The position numbers were made by a program, and so were the translations under genes. Positions 1 to 9,132 of a stretch of DNA of 64,000 bases are shown here, piece after piece. The notes under the pieces are model-generated. The model was not told the origin of the DNA. It made no database searches and saw only the letters and a list, made by a program, of their open reading frames with translations. The DNA is from Thiocystis violascens DSM 198 (GTDB taxonomy: Bacteria; Pseudomonadota; Gammaproteobacteria; Chromatiales; Chromatiaceae), in contig NC_018012.1 in the NCBI RefSeq assembly GCF_000227745.2, forward strand, positions 992,001-1,056,000, written 5' to 3'. The first letter of the stretch is position 1; every line of letters starts with the position of its first letter.

Positions 1-846
1 TCTCACGTAGTGGCAGCAATGGCCGAGTTTCTTGTGAGGGGTGTTGGCATTCTCGATTGCGTGCCAAAGTTTGAAAGAGTGAAAGAGCGGATCAAACCGC
101 CACCCTGCCAACTCTCGCCGCTGGGCGGTAAAGATGCGGTTGGCGATGGTGTTTTCCGGTTCTGGCGGCAGGGTAATGCCGAGTTCGGCGAGGAGGTAGT
201 CATCAATGCCCTCGAACATCTGCTCTGCATCGGCATGTGCTGCTCTATATGCAGCGGTCGCATCCTCGTAAATTAAAACGATCTGTTGCTGCACCTCGGG
301 GGGTGACGCCGGAAACACAAGACTATGTATCAGTGTCTTGTCGAGGTAGTCCACACCATTGTTGGCAACCAAACCCAGCCGCATTTGCCTTTTCATCAAA
401 GGAGTATCTAGTGCAACTGCGGCAAATTTTGGATTCACTGCACTTTTAAATTTTATTCTGAAGATTGAGCCATTGATTACCGCTTCGCCCGGCTCATCTT
501 CAATAACGGCTACACATTTATTCGATGCGATCGTCGCACCTTTTACGGCAAGTAAAACATTCCCGATATTGATTCTGGCTTTAGGATTAAAATATTCCCG
601 AGCGACACGATGGCACGATGAAAGATCAACTCTCAGGTTGGGCATCATCTCGGTTGCGCGAAGAAAGGTAATTGGTAATGAATCGTCGTAACTATCGCCT
701 GGCGGTAAAACTCCGTAGGCGCCTTCCAGTATGACTTCGCGCATTTTTGTTGCCCCATCCATCCGCCAAAGTTTCTCAGTAAAAGTGAGGACGCTCGGTG
801 AATAAAGGCGCGGAGCATATTTTCCTTTTGTTAACCCCCAGTGCAC
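1..846 (-). CDS. DNA specificity subunit (HsdS/BcgIB-like), partial at left edge
   Basis: I translated this frame by hand; it has no stop before the window edge, so the gene is cut at its C-terminal side. It recognises the DNA target for the methyltransferase-nuclease encoded just upstream. The first target-recognition domain is followed by the typical S-subunit conserved stretch (PASPPEVQQQIVLIYEDA, then IDDYLLAELGI, near 180-320). A second recognition domain starts at GWRFDPLFHSF (near 70-100). The start is uncertain. GTG at 846 is chosen here, but the frame also holds a CTG at 880-882 overlapping the TGA of the upstream gene. ATG codons at 762 and 744 would truncate the domain. The first recognition domain (about 380-720) is visibly AT-rich against its neighbours, which suggests exchange by recombination. 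Confidence 0.8.
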   Translation of the reverse strand, partial: MHWGLTKGKYAPRLYSPSVLTFTEKLWRMDGATKMREVILEGAYGVLPPGDSYDDSLPITFLRATEMMPNLRVDLSSCHRVAREYFNPKARINIGNVLLAVKGATIASNKCVAVIEDEPGEAVINGSIFRIKFKSAVNPKFAAVALDTPLMKRQMRLGLVANNGVDYLDKTLIHSLVFPASPPEVQQQIVLIYEDATAAYRAAHADAEQMFEGIDDYLLAELGITLPPEPENTIANRIFTAQRRELAGWRFDPLFHSFKLWHAIENANTPHKKLGHCCHYVR

Positions 847-878
847 GACGAAATACTTTTCTTCGTCGAGACCGGGGG

Positions 879-3089
879 TCAGACAAAAGGGCGCGTATCC
901 CCTTTTTCGATGTGTTCCACAAACCGCGCCAGTTCTCTGGCGACAGTTTCCAGTTCGTTGGTAGCGGTCGGGCGCCCGGTCGCGTCATAGCCGATATCCT
1001 CGGCAATCGCCATGAAGATCGGGTAGTCGTCGAGCTGGGACTTGACCTTGGCGAGAAAATCATCCTCCAGGGTCTCGCGCAGGTTCTCAATGCGCTCGTT
1101 GAAATCGTCGCTGGTGGCTTGCAGCCAGTCCTTGTAGGCGTCGGTTTCCTTATGGGCGACGCTGGCGGCCTTGGCCTCGGCCTTGAGTTCGCGCTTGATC
1201 GCCGCCGTTAGAGTTCCTTGTGCCGTCAGTGCATCGAGCCTGGCAACCAGCTCGTTTTCGATGGTCTGGATGATCGCTTCGCCGCGCTTGATGGTGCTCT
1301 TCTTTTCCTCGATCAGCGCCTCCAGCGCGACGCCCAAGGCATCCTGGGCGAAGAGATCGTCCTGGGCCTTGGTCTTGATGGACTGGATGGCCGCCGTGGT
1401 GGCGGCAGCGTATTTCTTCAGGAAGAGCACCGAGCTTTTCACCCCCGCCCCATTGGCGGCAAAGGCGAATTGAGGCAGCGAGACCACGGCGACGATGCGC
1501 CAATGTTCCTCGATCCAGTCGCGCACGTATTGCATGCTGCTGTTGGTAAGGATGCTGTCGGGGATGACCATGGCCAGATAGCCGCCGGGCTTAAGAAAGC
1601 GGTGGCATTGCTCGATGAACAGCACCTCGGTGGTCTGCTGGTCGCGGGTGATTTCGCGTAGCAGGTTGACGTTGTTGATCTTGGCATCGATCCAGTCCAC
1701 GCCCTTCTTGCCGAGCCGGTAGTTCTCCAGGTAGCGCTTTTCGGCGAATTTGATCTTGGAGCCGAAGGGGGGATTGGTGATGATGAAATCGAAGCCGTCG
1801 CGCTGGAATCCGCGCCGCTTGTTGGTCTTGGCCGGCATCTTCTCGATGGACTCCAGGCCATCGAAGGCGATGACATTGGTGTGTCCGTCGTCGTGGATGA
1901 TCATGTTCATCTTGGCGGTGCGGGCGATGCCTTCGGAAATTTCGATCCCGAACAGGTTGCACTCGGCGAAGTCGTGCCAGTATTGCCAGTGTTCTCGCGT
2001 GTCTGGATCGTGATAGTCGTCCGCCTGCTTGCGCACCTTATCCAGGGCATGCAGGAGAAACCCCCCGCTGCCGCATGAGGTATCCAGCACCACGCTTTCA
2101 TTGGTGATGGGCAGGGCATCGACGATGAACTGAACGATTTTGCGCGGGCTGAAATACTGGCCGAACTCACCCCGGAAAAAACCGGTCATGAAGGTCTCGA
2201 AGGCGCGTCCCTTGCTGTCGAGGTCGGTGGCTTGCAGATTGATTCCGGCAAGATAGCCGACCACGGTTTGCAACTCGGCGTTGGACAGGCGGATGTCCTC
2301 CCGGAAGACTTCCGGATCTTTGGCGCGGCCATTCTGGTACAGGCCCTGGGTGCGCCGCTTGAGGGCATCCCCCTTGTCGTCGCTGAAGACCTGGAAGTCG
2401 TAGGGCTCACCTTTCTTGCGCGGCATGCGCTCGTCCCAAATCTTACAAAAGATCAGCTTGTCGAGTTCGTCGAAGGCTTCCGCCGGGTTGCGTTTGCCGC
2501 CTGCCCAGAGGGCATCGTGGGCCTGTTTGAAGATGCGGGTGAGTTCGTTCTCTTCGACGGTGCGCAGCTCGAAGCCATTGACGCCGCCCTTGGTGAACTT
2601 GGCGCGGGAGACTTCGCGTTGTCCGGCCTTGGGCAGATCGGCCAGACGGTTGGCGATGCGTTCCCTGGGCGCGACGCGGTCGCGACGGAAATAGTCGTTG
2701 CGAATGCCGGAGGTCATCCAGACGAAATCCGCATCCATCGAATTGGCGTACCCGAAACCCTGCTCAATACCTTGATCCAGTTCGCCCTGACTGGCTTCCT
2801 CCCGCTTGCATTCGACGACGATCAGCGGTTTCTTCAGCGACCGATCGGCATAGACCACGATGTCCGAAAAGATGTTGGGTACGCGGTGCTCGACCGCGAC
2901 CTCGATATCGATCTGCTCGGGGGTATAGCCGTAGTCAAAGACGAGCGAGAGATAGGCATGCGCTCGAACCTTCTCTTCCGAGTCAGTGAAACGAAACCGC
3001 TTGTTCTGAATGATATAGGTGATGTTCTTTTGTTCTGTGTCAAAGGCGATCAGACCTTTTTCGAGCCCTTTTTCAATGAGCGTCGTCAT
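879..3089 (-). CDS. Fused PD-(D/E)XK nuclease and N6-adenine DNA methyltransferase (restriction-modification subunit)
   Basis: This 736-residue protein probably both methylates adenine and cuts DNA, guided by the adjacent S subunit. The N-terminal HsdR-N-like domain has a PD-(D/E)XK pattern: D76 in NIFSDIVVY, then E93 and K95 in VVECK. The gamma-type methyltransferase follows, with SAM-binding motif I (LDTSCGSGGF, about 335-344) and catalytic NPPF at 439-442. The C-terminus is charged and probably coiled-coil. No helicase domain is present. The ATG at 3087-3089 is chosen because AAGGA lies about 7 nt upstream. An in-frame start at 3206 would translate part of the upstream REP-like repeat. The architecture resembles the A subunit of BcgI-type (type IIB) enzymes; an HsdM of a type I system with hsdR off-window is the alternative. 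Confidence 0.85.
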   Translation of the reverse strand: MTTLIEKGLEKGLIAFDTEQKNITYIIQNKRFRFTDSEEKVRAHAYLSLVFDYGYTPEQIDIEVAVEHRVPNIFSDIVVYADRSLKKPLIVVECKREEASQGELDQGIEQGFGYANSMDADFVWMTSGIRNDYFRRDRVAPRERIANRLADLPKAGQREVSRAKFTKGGVNGFELRTVEENELTRIFKQAHDALWAGGKRNPAEAFDELDKLIFCKIWDERMPRKKGEPYDFQVFSDDKGDALKRRTQGLYQNGRAKDPEVFREDIRLSNAELQTVVGYLAGINLQATDLDSKGRAFETFMTGFFRGEFGQYFSPRKIVQFIVDALPITNESVVLDTSCGSGGFLLHALDKVRKQADDYHDPDTREHWQYWHDFAECNLFGIEISEGIARTAKMNMIIHDDGHTNVIAFDGLESIEKMPAKTNKRRGFQRDGFDFIITNPPFGSKIKFAEKRYLENYRLGKKGVDWIDAKINNVNLLREITRDQQTTEVLFIEQCHRFLKPGGYLAMVIPDSILTNSSMQYVRDWIEEHWRIVAVVSLPQFAFAANGAGVKSSVLFLKKYAAATTAAIQSIKTKAQDDLFAQDALGVALEALIEEKKSTIKRGEAIIQTIENELVARLDALTAQGTLTAAIKRELKAEAKAASVAHKETDAYKDWLQATSDDFNERIENLRETLEDDFLAKVKSQLDDYPIFMAIAEDIGYDATGRPTATNELETVARELARFVEHIEKGDTRPFV

Positions 3090-3167
3090 GCGAAGTCCTT
3101 CGTGAATTGATTGCCATCGGTCGTATCGCCTTAGGCGAATGCCAGCAATGTCCTTACCAAGCGTCAA

Positions 3168-3254
3168 ACCCGTAGGAGCCCGCTTGCGGGCGACAGATGC
3201 GCGCACGGTAGGTGTCTTTGCGGGTTACGTCGCTCGCAAGCGGGCTCCCACGGG
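3168..3254. repeat. REP-like inverted repeat, copy 1
   Basis: The outer arms read GTAGGAGCCCGCTTGCGGGC and, inverted, CGCTCGCAAGCGGGCTCC. The same arms recur at 37671-37792 and 39842-39940. It lies in the folC / restriction gene spacer. The family resembles the widespread REP/BIME type of extragenic palindrome. Confidence 0.85.
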
Positions 3255-3293
3255 CAAGATCTTTCACGGACATCACCTTAACCCCCAAAGGTA

Positions 3294-3316
3294 ATCCCCC
3301 GGCTCCGCCGGGGGAT
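3294..3316 (-). terminator. Hairpin just after folC
   Basis: A perfect 10-bp stem (ATCCCCCGGC / GCCGGGGGAT) with a TCC loop lies 5 nt past the folC stop. It is followed on the minus strand by only a short TTT run, so it is a probable but imperfect intrinsic terminator for the trp-accD-folC transcript. Confidence 0.6.
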
Positions 3317-3321
3317 GGTGA

Positions 3322-4611
3322 CTACCTCTCGTCTCTATTCCCGCCTCGAAATCGCCTGAGCGCCTGACTGACCGTCGTAAAAGAACCGACCACCAGCAGG
3401 CAATCGCCAGGATCGGAAGCAGACAGGGCCGCATCCAGCGCGTGTTCCGTCTCCGCGAAGCATCCCCCCGACGACGCGCCCAGTACCGTATCGAGTCTCG
3501 CCGCAAGACGGTCGGCGGGCATCGCGCGCGGATCGTCGCTTTGCGTCAGGAACCACTGCGCGACAAAGGGCAGCAAGGGTTTCGCGATGGCTTCCGGTTC
3601 CTTGTCGGACAGAACCGCCAGCACGGCGCGCAACTGGCCGGGACACGCGAAGGCCCGCAGGTTCGTGGCCAGGGCCTGCGCCGCCGCGCCATTGTGGGCC
3701 ACGTCGAGAATCCAGGTCGGCGCCCCCGGAATCACCTGAAACCGTCCGGCAAGCCGGGCACGCTGCAACCCGGCGCGTAGCGCGTTGACGGGCACCGGCA
3801 GACGTTCGCGCAGACAGGCGAGCGCGGCGATGGCCGCCGCGGCATTATTCAGTTGAAAGGCGCCGCGCAGGGTCGGTAACGGCAAGGCCAGCCGTTCGCC
3901 TCCAGCGCCCTTCCAGATCCATCCGTTATCCGCGGTTTCATGATCGATTTCGCGCCCGAGTTGCAAGGGCGCGGCAGCCAGTCGAACCGCTTCCTCGCGC
4001 AGACGCACGGGGGCGTCCCGCTGACCCATGACGGCCGGGCGACCGGCGCGAAAGATCCCGGCCTTTTCGACGGCGATCGCGTCCAGCGTCTCGCCCAGCC
4101 AGGCGGTATGGTCGCGCCCGATCGAGGTGACTACCGAGACATCGGCATCAAGCAGATTGACCGCGTCGAGACGCCCGCCAAGCCCGACTTCCAGCACGGC
4201 CAGATCCGGACCATAACGCACGAAGAGATCGAGCGCCGCCAGGGTGCCGAACTCGAAGTACGTCAGCGTCGTGTCGCCGCGCGCCCGGTCAACACGCGCG
4301 AAGGCATCGCACAGCGACTCATCGGAAACGGGTTCGCCGGCGATTCGCACACGCTCGTTATAGCGCAGCAAATGCGGCGAGGTATAGCAGGCGCATCGAT
4401 AACCCGCCGCCTCGGCCATGGATTCGATCATCGCCACGCAGGAACCCTTGCCGTTGGTTCCCCCTACCGTGATGACCGGAAAGGGCGGCGGTGTGGGACC
4501 GAGTCGCTTCCAAACCGCCGCGACTCGCGCCAGACCCAGTTCGATGGTCTTTGGATGCAGACTCGCCTGCCAGTCAAGCCAGTCGTCAAGGGTCTCGAAC
4601 CGGCGGGTCAT
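3322..4611 (-). CDS. folC: Bifunctional dihydrofolate synthase / folylpolyglutamate synthase
   Basis: FolC adds L-glutamate to dihydropteroate and then to folates, using ATP, in the cytoplasm. The 429-residue protein has the Mur-ligase-type ATP loop GGTNGKGSC (about residues 49-57), the signature SIGRDHTAWLG, and a C-terminal ligase domain containing LDVAHNGAA. Length is normal for the family. The ATG at 4611 lies one nucleotide after the accD stop, so the two are probably translationally coupled. The accD-folC order is standard in gammaproteobacteria. A hairpin follows the stop codon. Confidence 0.97.
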   Translation of the reverse strand: MTRRFETLDDWLDWQASLHPKTIELGLARVAAVWKRLGPTPPPFPVITVGGTNGKGSCVAMIESMAEAAGYRCACYTSPHLLRYNERVRIAGEPVSDESLCDAFARVDRARGDTTLTYFEFGTLAALDLFVRYGPDLAVLEVGLGGRLDAVNLLDADVSVVTSIGRDHTAWLGETLDAIAVEKAGIFRAGRPAVMGQRDAPVRLREEAVRLAAAPLQLGREIDHETADNGWIWKGAGGERLALPLPTLRGAFQLNNAAAAIAALACLRERLPVPVNALRAGLQRARLAGRFQVIPGAPTWILDVAHNGAAAQALATNLRAFACPGQLRAVLAVLSDKEPEAIAKPLLPFVAQWFLTQSDDPRAMPADRLAARLDTVLGASSGGCFAETEHALDAALSASDPGDCLLVVGSFTTVSQALRRFRGGNRDER

Positions 4612-4612
4612 G

Positions 4613-5545
4613 TCAGACCGGAACCACCGTGCGGCAATAGCGGGGACGATGGGCCAGAATCGCCAGCAGATCGGCGATCCGTTCGCGCAGGTCGCGACGG
4701 TCCAGAATCATGTCCAGGGCGCCCTTTTCCATCAGAAACTCGCTGCGCTGAAAACCCTCCGGCAGCTTTTCATGCACGGTCTGTTCGATGACGCGCGGGC
4801 CGGCGAAGCCGATCAGCGCGCCCGGCTCGGCGAGATTCAGATCGCCGAGCATCGCCAGACTGGCGGAGACGCCGCCCATGGTGGGATCGGTCATCACCGA
4901 GACGAAGGGCAGCGCGTGCTCGCGCATCCGCCCGAGCGCCGCGCTGGTCTTGGCCATCTGCATCAACGAGAAAAGGCTCTCCTGCATCCGCGCGCCGCCG
5001 CTGGCGGAGAAACAGACATAGGGCGCGTTCATCTCCAGCGCCGCATCGACCCCACGCACGAAACGCTCACCCACCACCGAGCCCATGGAACCGCCCATGA
5101 AACTGAACTCGAAGGCGGACGCGACGATGGGCGTGTCCTTGAGCCGGCCGCGCATGACCACCATTGCATCCTTTTCGGAAGACTGCTTCTGCGCTTGGAC
5201 AAGACGATCCTTGTATTTCTTCAGATCCTTGAACTTGAGCGGATCCAGCGATTCCAGATCGCCGCCGATTTCCTCGCGCCCCTCGGGATCGAGAAAGGCA
5301 TCCAGACGCCGGCGCGCGCCGATCCGGTTGTGGTGGTTGCACTTGGGGCAGACTTCCAGATTGCGTTCCAATTCGGCGCGATAAAGGATCGCGTGACATC
5401 CTGGACACTTGGCCCAAACGCCTTCCGGCACCGCCCGCTTGGTGCTGGCCTCGATGCGGATGCGGCTCGGGATCAGTTTCTCGAACCAACTCTTGCTCTT
5501 GTCCATCGCCTGTTTCAGGGCGGCGCCGGCTTCCGGTTCGGTCAT
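4613..5545 (-). CDS. accD: Acetyl-CoA carboxylase carboxyltransferase subunit beta
   Basis: AccD pairs with AccA to move the carboxyl group from biotin to acetyl-CoA, the first step of fatty acid synthesis. The 310-residue protein has the zinc ribbon C47, C50, C66 and C69 (CPGC ... CPKC), then the crotonase-like carboxyltransferase core with [10 protein letters not shown] and [12 protein letters not shown]. It lies between trpA (5 nt upstream) and folC (1 nt downstream) in one minus-strand run. accA is not in the window. Confidence 0.98.
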   Translation of the reverse strand: MTEPEAGAALKQAMDKSKSWFEKLIPSRIRIEASTKRAVPEGVWAKCPGCHAILYRAELERNLEVCPKCNHHNRIGARRRLDAFLDPEGREEIGGDLESLDPLKFKDLKKYKDRLVQAQKQSSEKDAMVVMRGRLKDTPIVASAFEFSFMGGSMGSVVGERFVRGVDAALEMNAPYVCFSASGGARMQESLFSLMQMAKTSAALGRMREHALPFVSVMTDPTMGGVSASLAMLGDLNLAEPGALIGFAGPRVIEQTVHEKLPEGFQRSEFLMEKGALDMILDRRDLRERIADLLAILAHRPRYCRTVVPV

Positions 5546-5550
5546 GTGGT

Positions 5551-6387
5551 TTACTCCGCGGTCCGTGGTTCGGGCGAGGCGTCAACGGCGTCGATCGCGT
5601 TGCGCAGTCCGGCCAGAAAGTCGGCGATGGTCTCGGGAATGCGCTCCGGGGTCTCGGCCAGCGTCTCGATGCGGCTGACGATGGCGCTGCCGACGATCAC
5701 CGCATCCGCGCCCCGCGCCACGCTGGCGGCGGTCTCCGGATCCTTGATCCCGAATCCGACCCCCACGGGCAGCGGGATCAGGGATTTGATCAGACGCACC
5801 TGTCCGGCGACAGCCTCGGTATCCAGATGACCGGCACCGGTCACGCCTTTGACCGAGACATAGTAGACGAAGCCGGAGGCGACGCCGCCGATCCGCGCGA
5901 TGCGCGATTCGGTGGAGGTCGGGGCGAGCAGATAGACCAGATCCAGGCCATGCGATTTCATGGTCTCGATCAGATCGTGCCCCTCCTCCGGCGGCAGGTC
6001 GACAATCAGCGCGCCATCCACGCCCGCCGCTTGGGCCTGGCGCGAGAAGGCGTCGTAGCCCATGACCTCGATGGGGTTCAGATAGCCCATGAGGACGACT
6101 GGAGTTTCGGTATCCCGCTCACGGAATTCCCGGACCATCCCGAGCACATGCGTCAGCGAGACGCCCTTCGCAAGCGCCCGCTCGGTCGCCCGCTGGATCA
6201 CCGGACCATCGGCCATGGGGTCGGAAAACGGCACGCCCAGTTCGACGAGATCCGCGCCCGCCGCGACCATCGCGTGCATCAGTGGGACGGTGACCTCGGG
6301 CGCGGGATCGCCGGCGGTGACGAAGGGGATGAGCGCGGTGCGTCCCCGCCCGCGCAGTTGCTCGAAACGTTGCGCAATCCGACTCAT
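5551..6387 (-). CDS. trpA: Tryptophan synthase alpha chain
   Basis: TrpA cleaves indole-3-glycerol phosphate to indole and glyceraldehyde-3-phosphate. The indole channels to TrpB. This 278-residue TIM barrel has the catalytic Glu in [12 protein letters not shown] and the Asp loop in IVDLPPEEG, plus the phosphate-binding [10 protein letters not shown]. Its ATG overlaps the trpB stop by 4 bp, which suggests coupled translation and equal amounts of both subunits. Confidence 0.98.
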   Translation of the reverse strand: MSRIAQRFEQLRGRGRTALIPFVTAGDPAPEVTVPLMHAMVAAGADLVELGVPFSDPMADGPVIQRATERALAKGVSLTHVLGMVREFRERDTETPVVLMGYLNPIEVMGYDAFSRQAQAAGVDGALIVDLPPEEGHDLIETMKSHGLDLVYLLAPTSTESRIARIGGVASGFVYYVSVKGVTGAGHLDTEAVAGQVRLIKSLIPLPVGVGFGIKDPETAASVARGADAVIVGSAIVSRIETLAETPERIPETIADFLAGLRNAIDAVDASPEPRTAE

Positions 6388-7634
6388 AGAACCAACCCGT
6401 CGTGCAGTGCGACCGTGTGCATGTCCTTGTCTCCGCGGCCGGACAGATTGACCAGGATGATCTGATCCTGGCGCAGGGTCGGCGCGAGTTTGTGCGCGTA
6501 GGCCAGCGCGTGACTGGACTCCAGCGCGGGGATGATGCCCTCGGTGCGGGTCAGATGGTGGAAGGCGGCCAGCGCCTCGTCATCGGTGACCGCATCGTAC
6601 TGGGCGCGTCCGCTGTCTTTCAGCCAGGCGTGTTCGGGACCGACGCCCGGATAATCGAGCCCGGCCGAGATGGAGTGGGTCTCGATGATCTGGCCGTTCG
6701 CGTCTTCCATCAGATAGGTGCGGTTGCCGTGCAGCACGCCGGGCCGACCGGCGTTCAGCGGCGCGGCATGATGACCGGTCGCGATCCCCTCGCCCGCCGC
6801 CTCGATGCCGTAAATCGCGACCTCGCGATCCTCGATGAAGGGATAAAACAGCCCGATGGCGTTGGATCCGCCGCCCACGCAGGCGACCAGCGCATCCGGC
6901 AGACGCCCGGCGCGCTCCAGGATCTGGGCGCGTGCCTCGCGGCCGATCACCGCCTGGAAATCGCGGACCATCATCGGATAGGGATGCGGTCCGGCAACGG
7001 TGCCGATGATGTAGAAGGTGTTGTCGACGTTGGTCACCCAGTCGCGCATCGCCTCGTTGAGCGCGTCCTTGAGGGTCCGCGAGCCGGAGGTGACGGGCAC
7101 GACGCGAGCGCCGAGCAGACGCATCCGGTAGACGTTGGCCTCCTGGCGCGCGATGTCGACCTCGCCCATATAGACCACGCATTCGAGCCCGAGACGGGCG
7201 GCGACGGTCGCGGACGCGACGCCATGCTGACCGGCGCCGGTCTCGGCGATGATGCGGGTCTTGCCCATGCGCCGCGCGAGCAACGCCTGACCGATGGTGT
7301 TGTTAACCTTGTGCGCGCCGGTGTGATTGAGATCCTCGCGCTTCAGATAAATCTGGGCGCCGCCCAGCTCGCGGCTCCAGCGCTCGGCATGATAGAGCGG
7401 CGACGGACGACCTACATAGTCGCGCAGGTCAGCGTCCATCTCGATCTGAAAATTCGGATCGGCGAGACAGGCCGCATAGGCCGCGCGCAGTTCCTCCAGC
7501 GGATGCATCAGCGTCTCGGGGACGAACATCCCGCCATAGGGTCCGAAATGACCATGGCTGTTCGGCAGATCGTAGGCCGGCCCGCGACCCGGCTCCGTGC
7601 GCGATGCACGGATATTATCGGCGTTTGTCGCCAT
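6384..7634 (-). CDS. trpB: Tryptophan synthase beta chain
   Basis: TrpB is the PLP enzyme that joins indole and serine to make tryptophan. The 416-residue protein has the PLP lysine in [10 protein letters not shown], the phosphate cradle GGGSNAIG and the signature [10 protein letters not shown]. The N-terminus carries about 20 extra residues before [15 protein letters not shown]. The ATG at 7634 overlaps the end of trpF by 20 bp, so a slightly later start cannot be excluded. It is co-transcribed with trpF and trpA. Confidence 0.98.
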   Translation of the reverse strand: MATNADNIRASRTEPGRGPAYDLPNSHGHFGPYGGMFVPETLMHPLEELRAAYAACLADPNFQIEMDADLRDYVGRPSPLYHAERWSRELGGAQIYLKREDLNHTGAHKVNNTIGQALLARRMGKTRIIAETGAGQHGVASATVAARLGLECVVYMGEVDIARQEANVYRMRLLGARVVPVTSGSRTLKDALNEAMRDWVTNVDNTFYIIGTVAGPHPYPMMVRDFQAVIGREARAQILERAGRLPDALVACVGGGSNAIGLFYPFIEDREVAIYGIEAAGEGIATGHHAAPLNAGRPGVLHGNRTYLMEDANGQIIETHSISAGLDYPGVGPEHAWLKDSGRAQYDAVTDDEALAAFHHLTRTEGIIPALESSHALAYAHKLAPTLRQDQIILVNLSGRGDKDMHTVALHDGLVL

Positions 7635-8307
7635 CGTTTACCCCTTGCATAAATGCGAAAATCCTTGCGTGATCCTTGATGCCCCGGGCGGATTCGACAC
7701 CGCCGCTGACATCGACCCCATAGGGCCGCACGCGTTCGATGGCCTCGGCAACATTCGACGGATCCAGCCCGCCCGCCAGCACGATGGACGCGGCCAGTTC
7801 GGGCGGGATGCGTTCCCAGTCGAAGCGCTGTCCCGTACCCCCGGCCCGTCCGGGCTCGAAGGTATCGAGCAGGAGTCCGGCAGCCCCCGCGAACCGCGCC
7901 CGCTCGGCCATCGGGTCGATCCCCGGACGCATGCGGATCGCCTTGATCCAGCGACGGCCAAAGCTCGCGCAGTGCGCGGGCGCTTCGTCGCCGTGAAACT
8001 GCAACAGATCGAGCGGCACCTGGTCCAGGGTCGCGCGAATCGTCGCGGGCGCGGCATCGACGAAGAGCCCGACCGCGCTCACGAAGGGCGGCAGGCGCTC
8101 GCAGAGACGGCGTGCCTGCTCGGGCGTCACGGCGCGCGGACTCGGCGGATGAAAGACGAAACCAACGGCATCGGCGCCCGCGGCCACGGCCGCGTCGACA
8201 TCGCTCTCGCGCGTCAGGCCGCAGATCTTAACCCGGGTTCGGGCCATGCGCGAGGAGCGGTCCGGAGCCGGATCGGTGGGCTGGGAGTCGATGGGGTCGG
8301 TCGGCAT
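7615..8307 (-). CDS. trpF: Phosphoribosylanthranilate isomerase
   Basis: TrpF isomerises phosphoribosylanthranilate to the carboxyphenylamino deoxyribulose phosphate intermediate. It is a TIM barrel with the catalytic Cys in VKICGLTRE and the Asp in VDVSGGVES. From the ATG at 8307 it has 230 residues. That start shares one base with the truA stop (TGATG), favouring coupling. The first 20 residues look non-homologous, and an internal ATG at 8247 would give the usual length. The other trp genes (trpE, D, C) are not in the window. Confidence 0.95.
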   Translation of the reverse strand: MPTDPIDSQPTDPAPDRSSRMARTRVKICGLTRESDVDAAVAAGADAVGFVFHPPSPRAVTPEQARRLCERLPPFVSAVGLFVDAAPATIRATLDQVPLDLLQFHGDEAPAHCASFGRRWIKAIRMRPGIDPMAERARFAGAAGLLLDTFEPGRAGGTGQRFDWERIPPELAASIVLAGGLDPSNVAEAIERVRPYGVDVSGGVESARGIKDHARIFAFMQGVNDGDKRR

Positions 8308-9113
8308 CAGTCGGCGGTCGATTCCGGCAGTGGTGAAGCGGTTTCAAGTTGAGGCAGATCAAAGCGGGACGGATAATCGGCACGCACGAAATAGAGCCCC
8401 TGCGGCGGCGCCGTCACCCCGGCCAGGGTGCGGTCGCGTACCTCCAGCAATTCCCGCGTCCAGTCGACCGGTGCATCGCCCCGGCCGATGGCGATCAACA
8501 CGCCAGCGATATTGCGCACCATGTGATGCAAAAAGCCATTGGCGCCGACCCGGATCGTCAGCAGGTCGTCCTGCTCGGAGAGTTCCAGATAATGAATCCG
8601 ACGCACCGGGCTCTTCGCCTGACAGGCCACGGCGCGGAAACTCGAAAAATCATGTTCGCCGACCAGCGCCGCCGCGGCCAGTTGCATCCGCGCACGATCC
8701 AACGGTTCATGTACCCAGACCGCGCGGTCGCGTCGCAGAGGCGAGCGGGCGCGCTGGACCATGATGCGGTAACGGTAATGCCGGGCCATGGCGCTGAAAC
8801 GCGCATGGAAATCCGCTTCGACCGGATGCGCCCAGCGCACGGCGACATCGGGCGGCAGATTCACATTGGCCCCCAGCACCCAGGAGCGCTCGCGCCGCTG
8901 TGCCCAGGTCTCGAAATGTACCACCTGTTCGAGCGCATGCACCCCAGCGTCGGTGCGTCCAGCGCAGATGACGCTCACCGGATGATCGGCGACCCGCGAG
9001 AGCGCGGCTTCCAGACAGGTCTGGACAGTACGGACTCCGGGCTGCTGGGTCTGCCAGCCGCGAAAGTCCGAGCCGTCATACTCGACGCCCAGTGCGATCC
9101 GACCGGAGATCAA
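8307..9113 (-). CDS. truA: tRNA pseudouridine(38-40) synthase
   Basis: TruA makes pseudouridine at positions 38-40 of the tRNA anticodon arm. The 268-residue protein has the catalytic Asp in CAGRTDAGVHA and the family motifs FRGWQTQ and GFLHHMVRNI. The start read here is a TTG at 9113 without a strong ribosome-binding site. No nearer in-frame ATG precedes the conserved ALGVEYDGSDF. It sits between fimV and trpF, a common arrangement in gammaproteobacteria. Confidence 0.96.
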   Translation of the reverse strand: MISGRIALGVEYDGSDFRGWQTQQPGVRTVQTCLEAALSRVADHPVSVICAGRTDAGVHALEQVVHFETWAQRRERSWVLGANVNLPPDVAVRWAHPVEADFHARFSAMARHYRYRIMVQRARSPLRRDRAVWVHEPLDRARMQLAAAALVGEHDFSSFRAVACQAKSPVRRIHYLELSEQDDLLTIRVGANGFLHHMVRNIAGVLIAIGRGDAPVDWTRELLEVRDRTLAGVTAPPQGLYFVRADYPSRFDLPQLETASPLPESTAD

Positions 9114-9132
9114 GGGGTCATACCGTCAAGGC

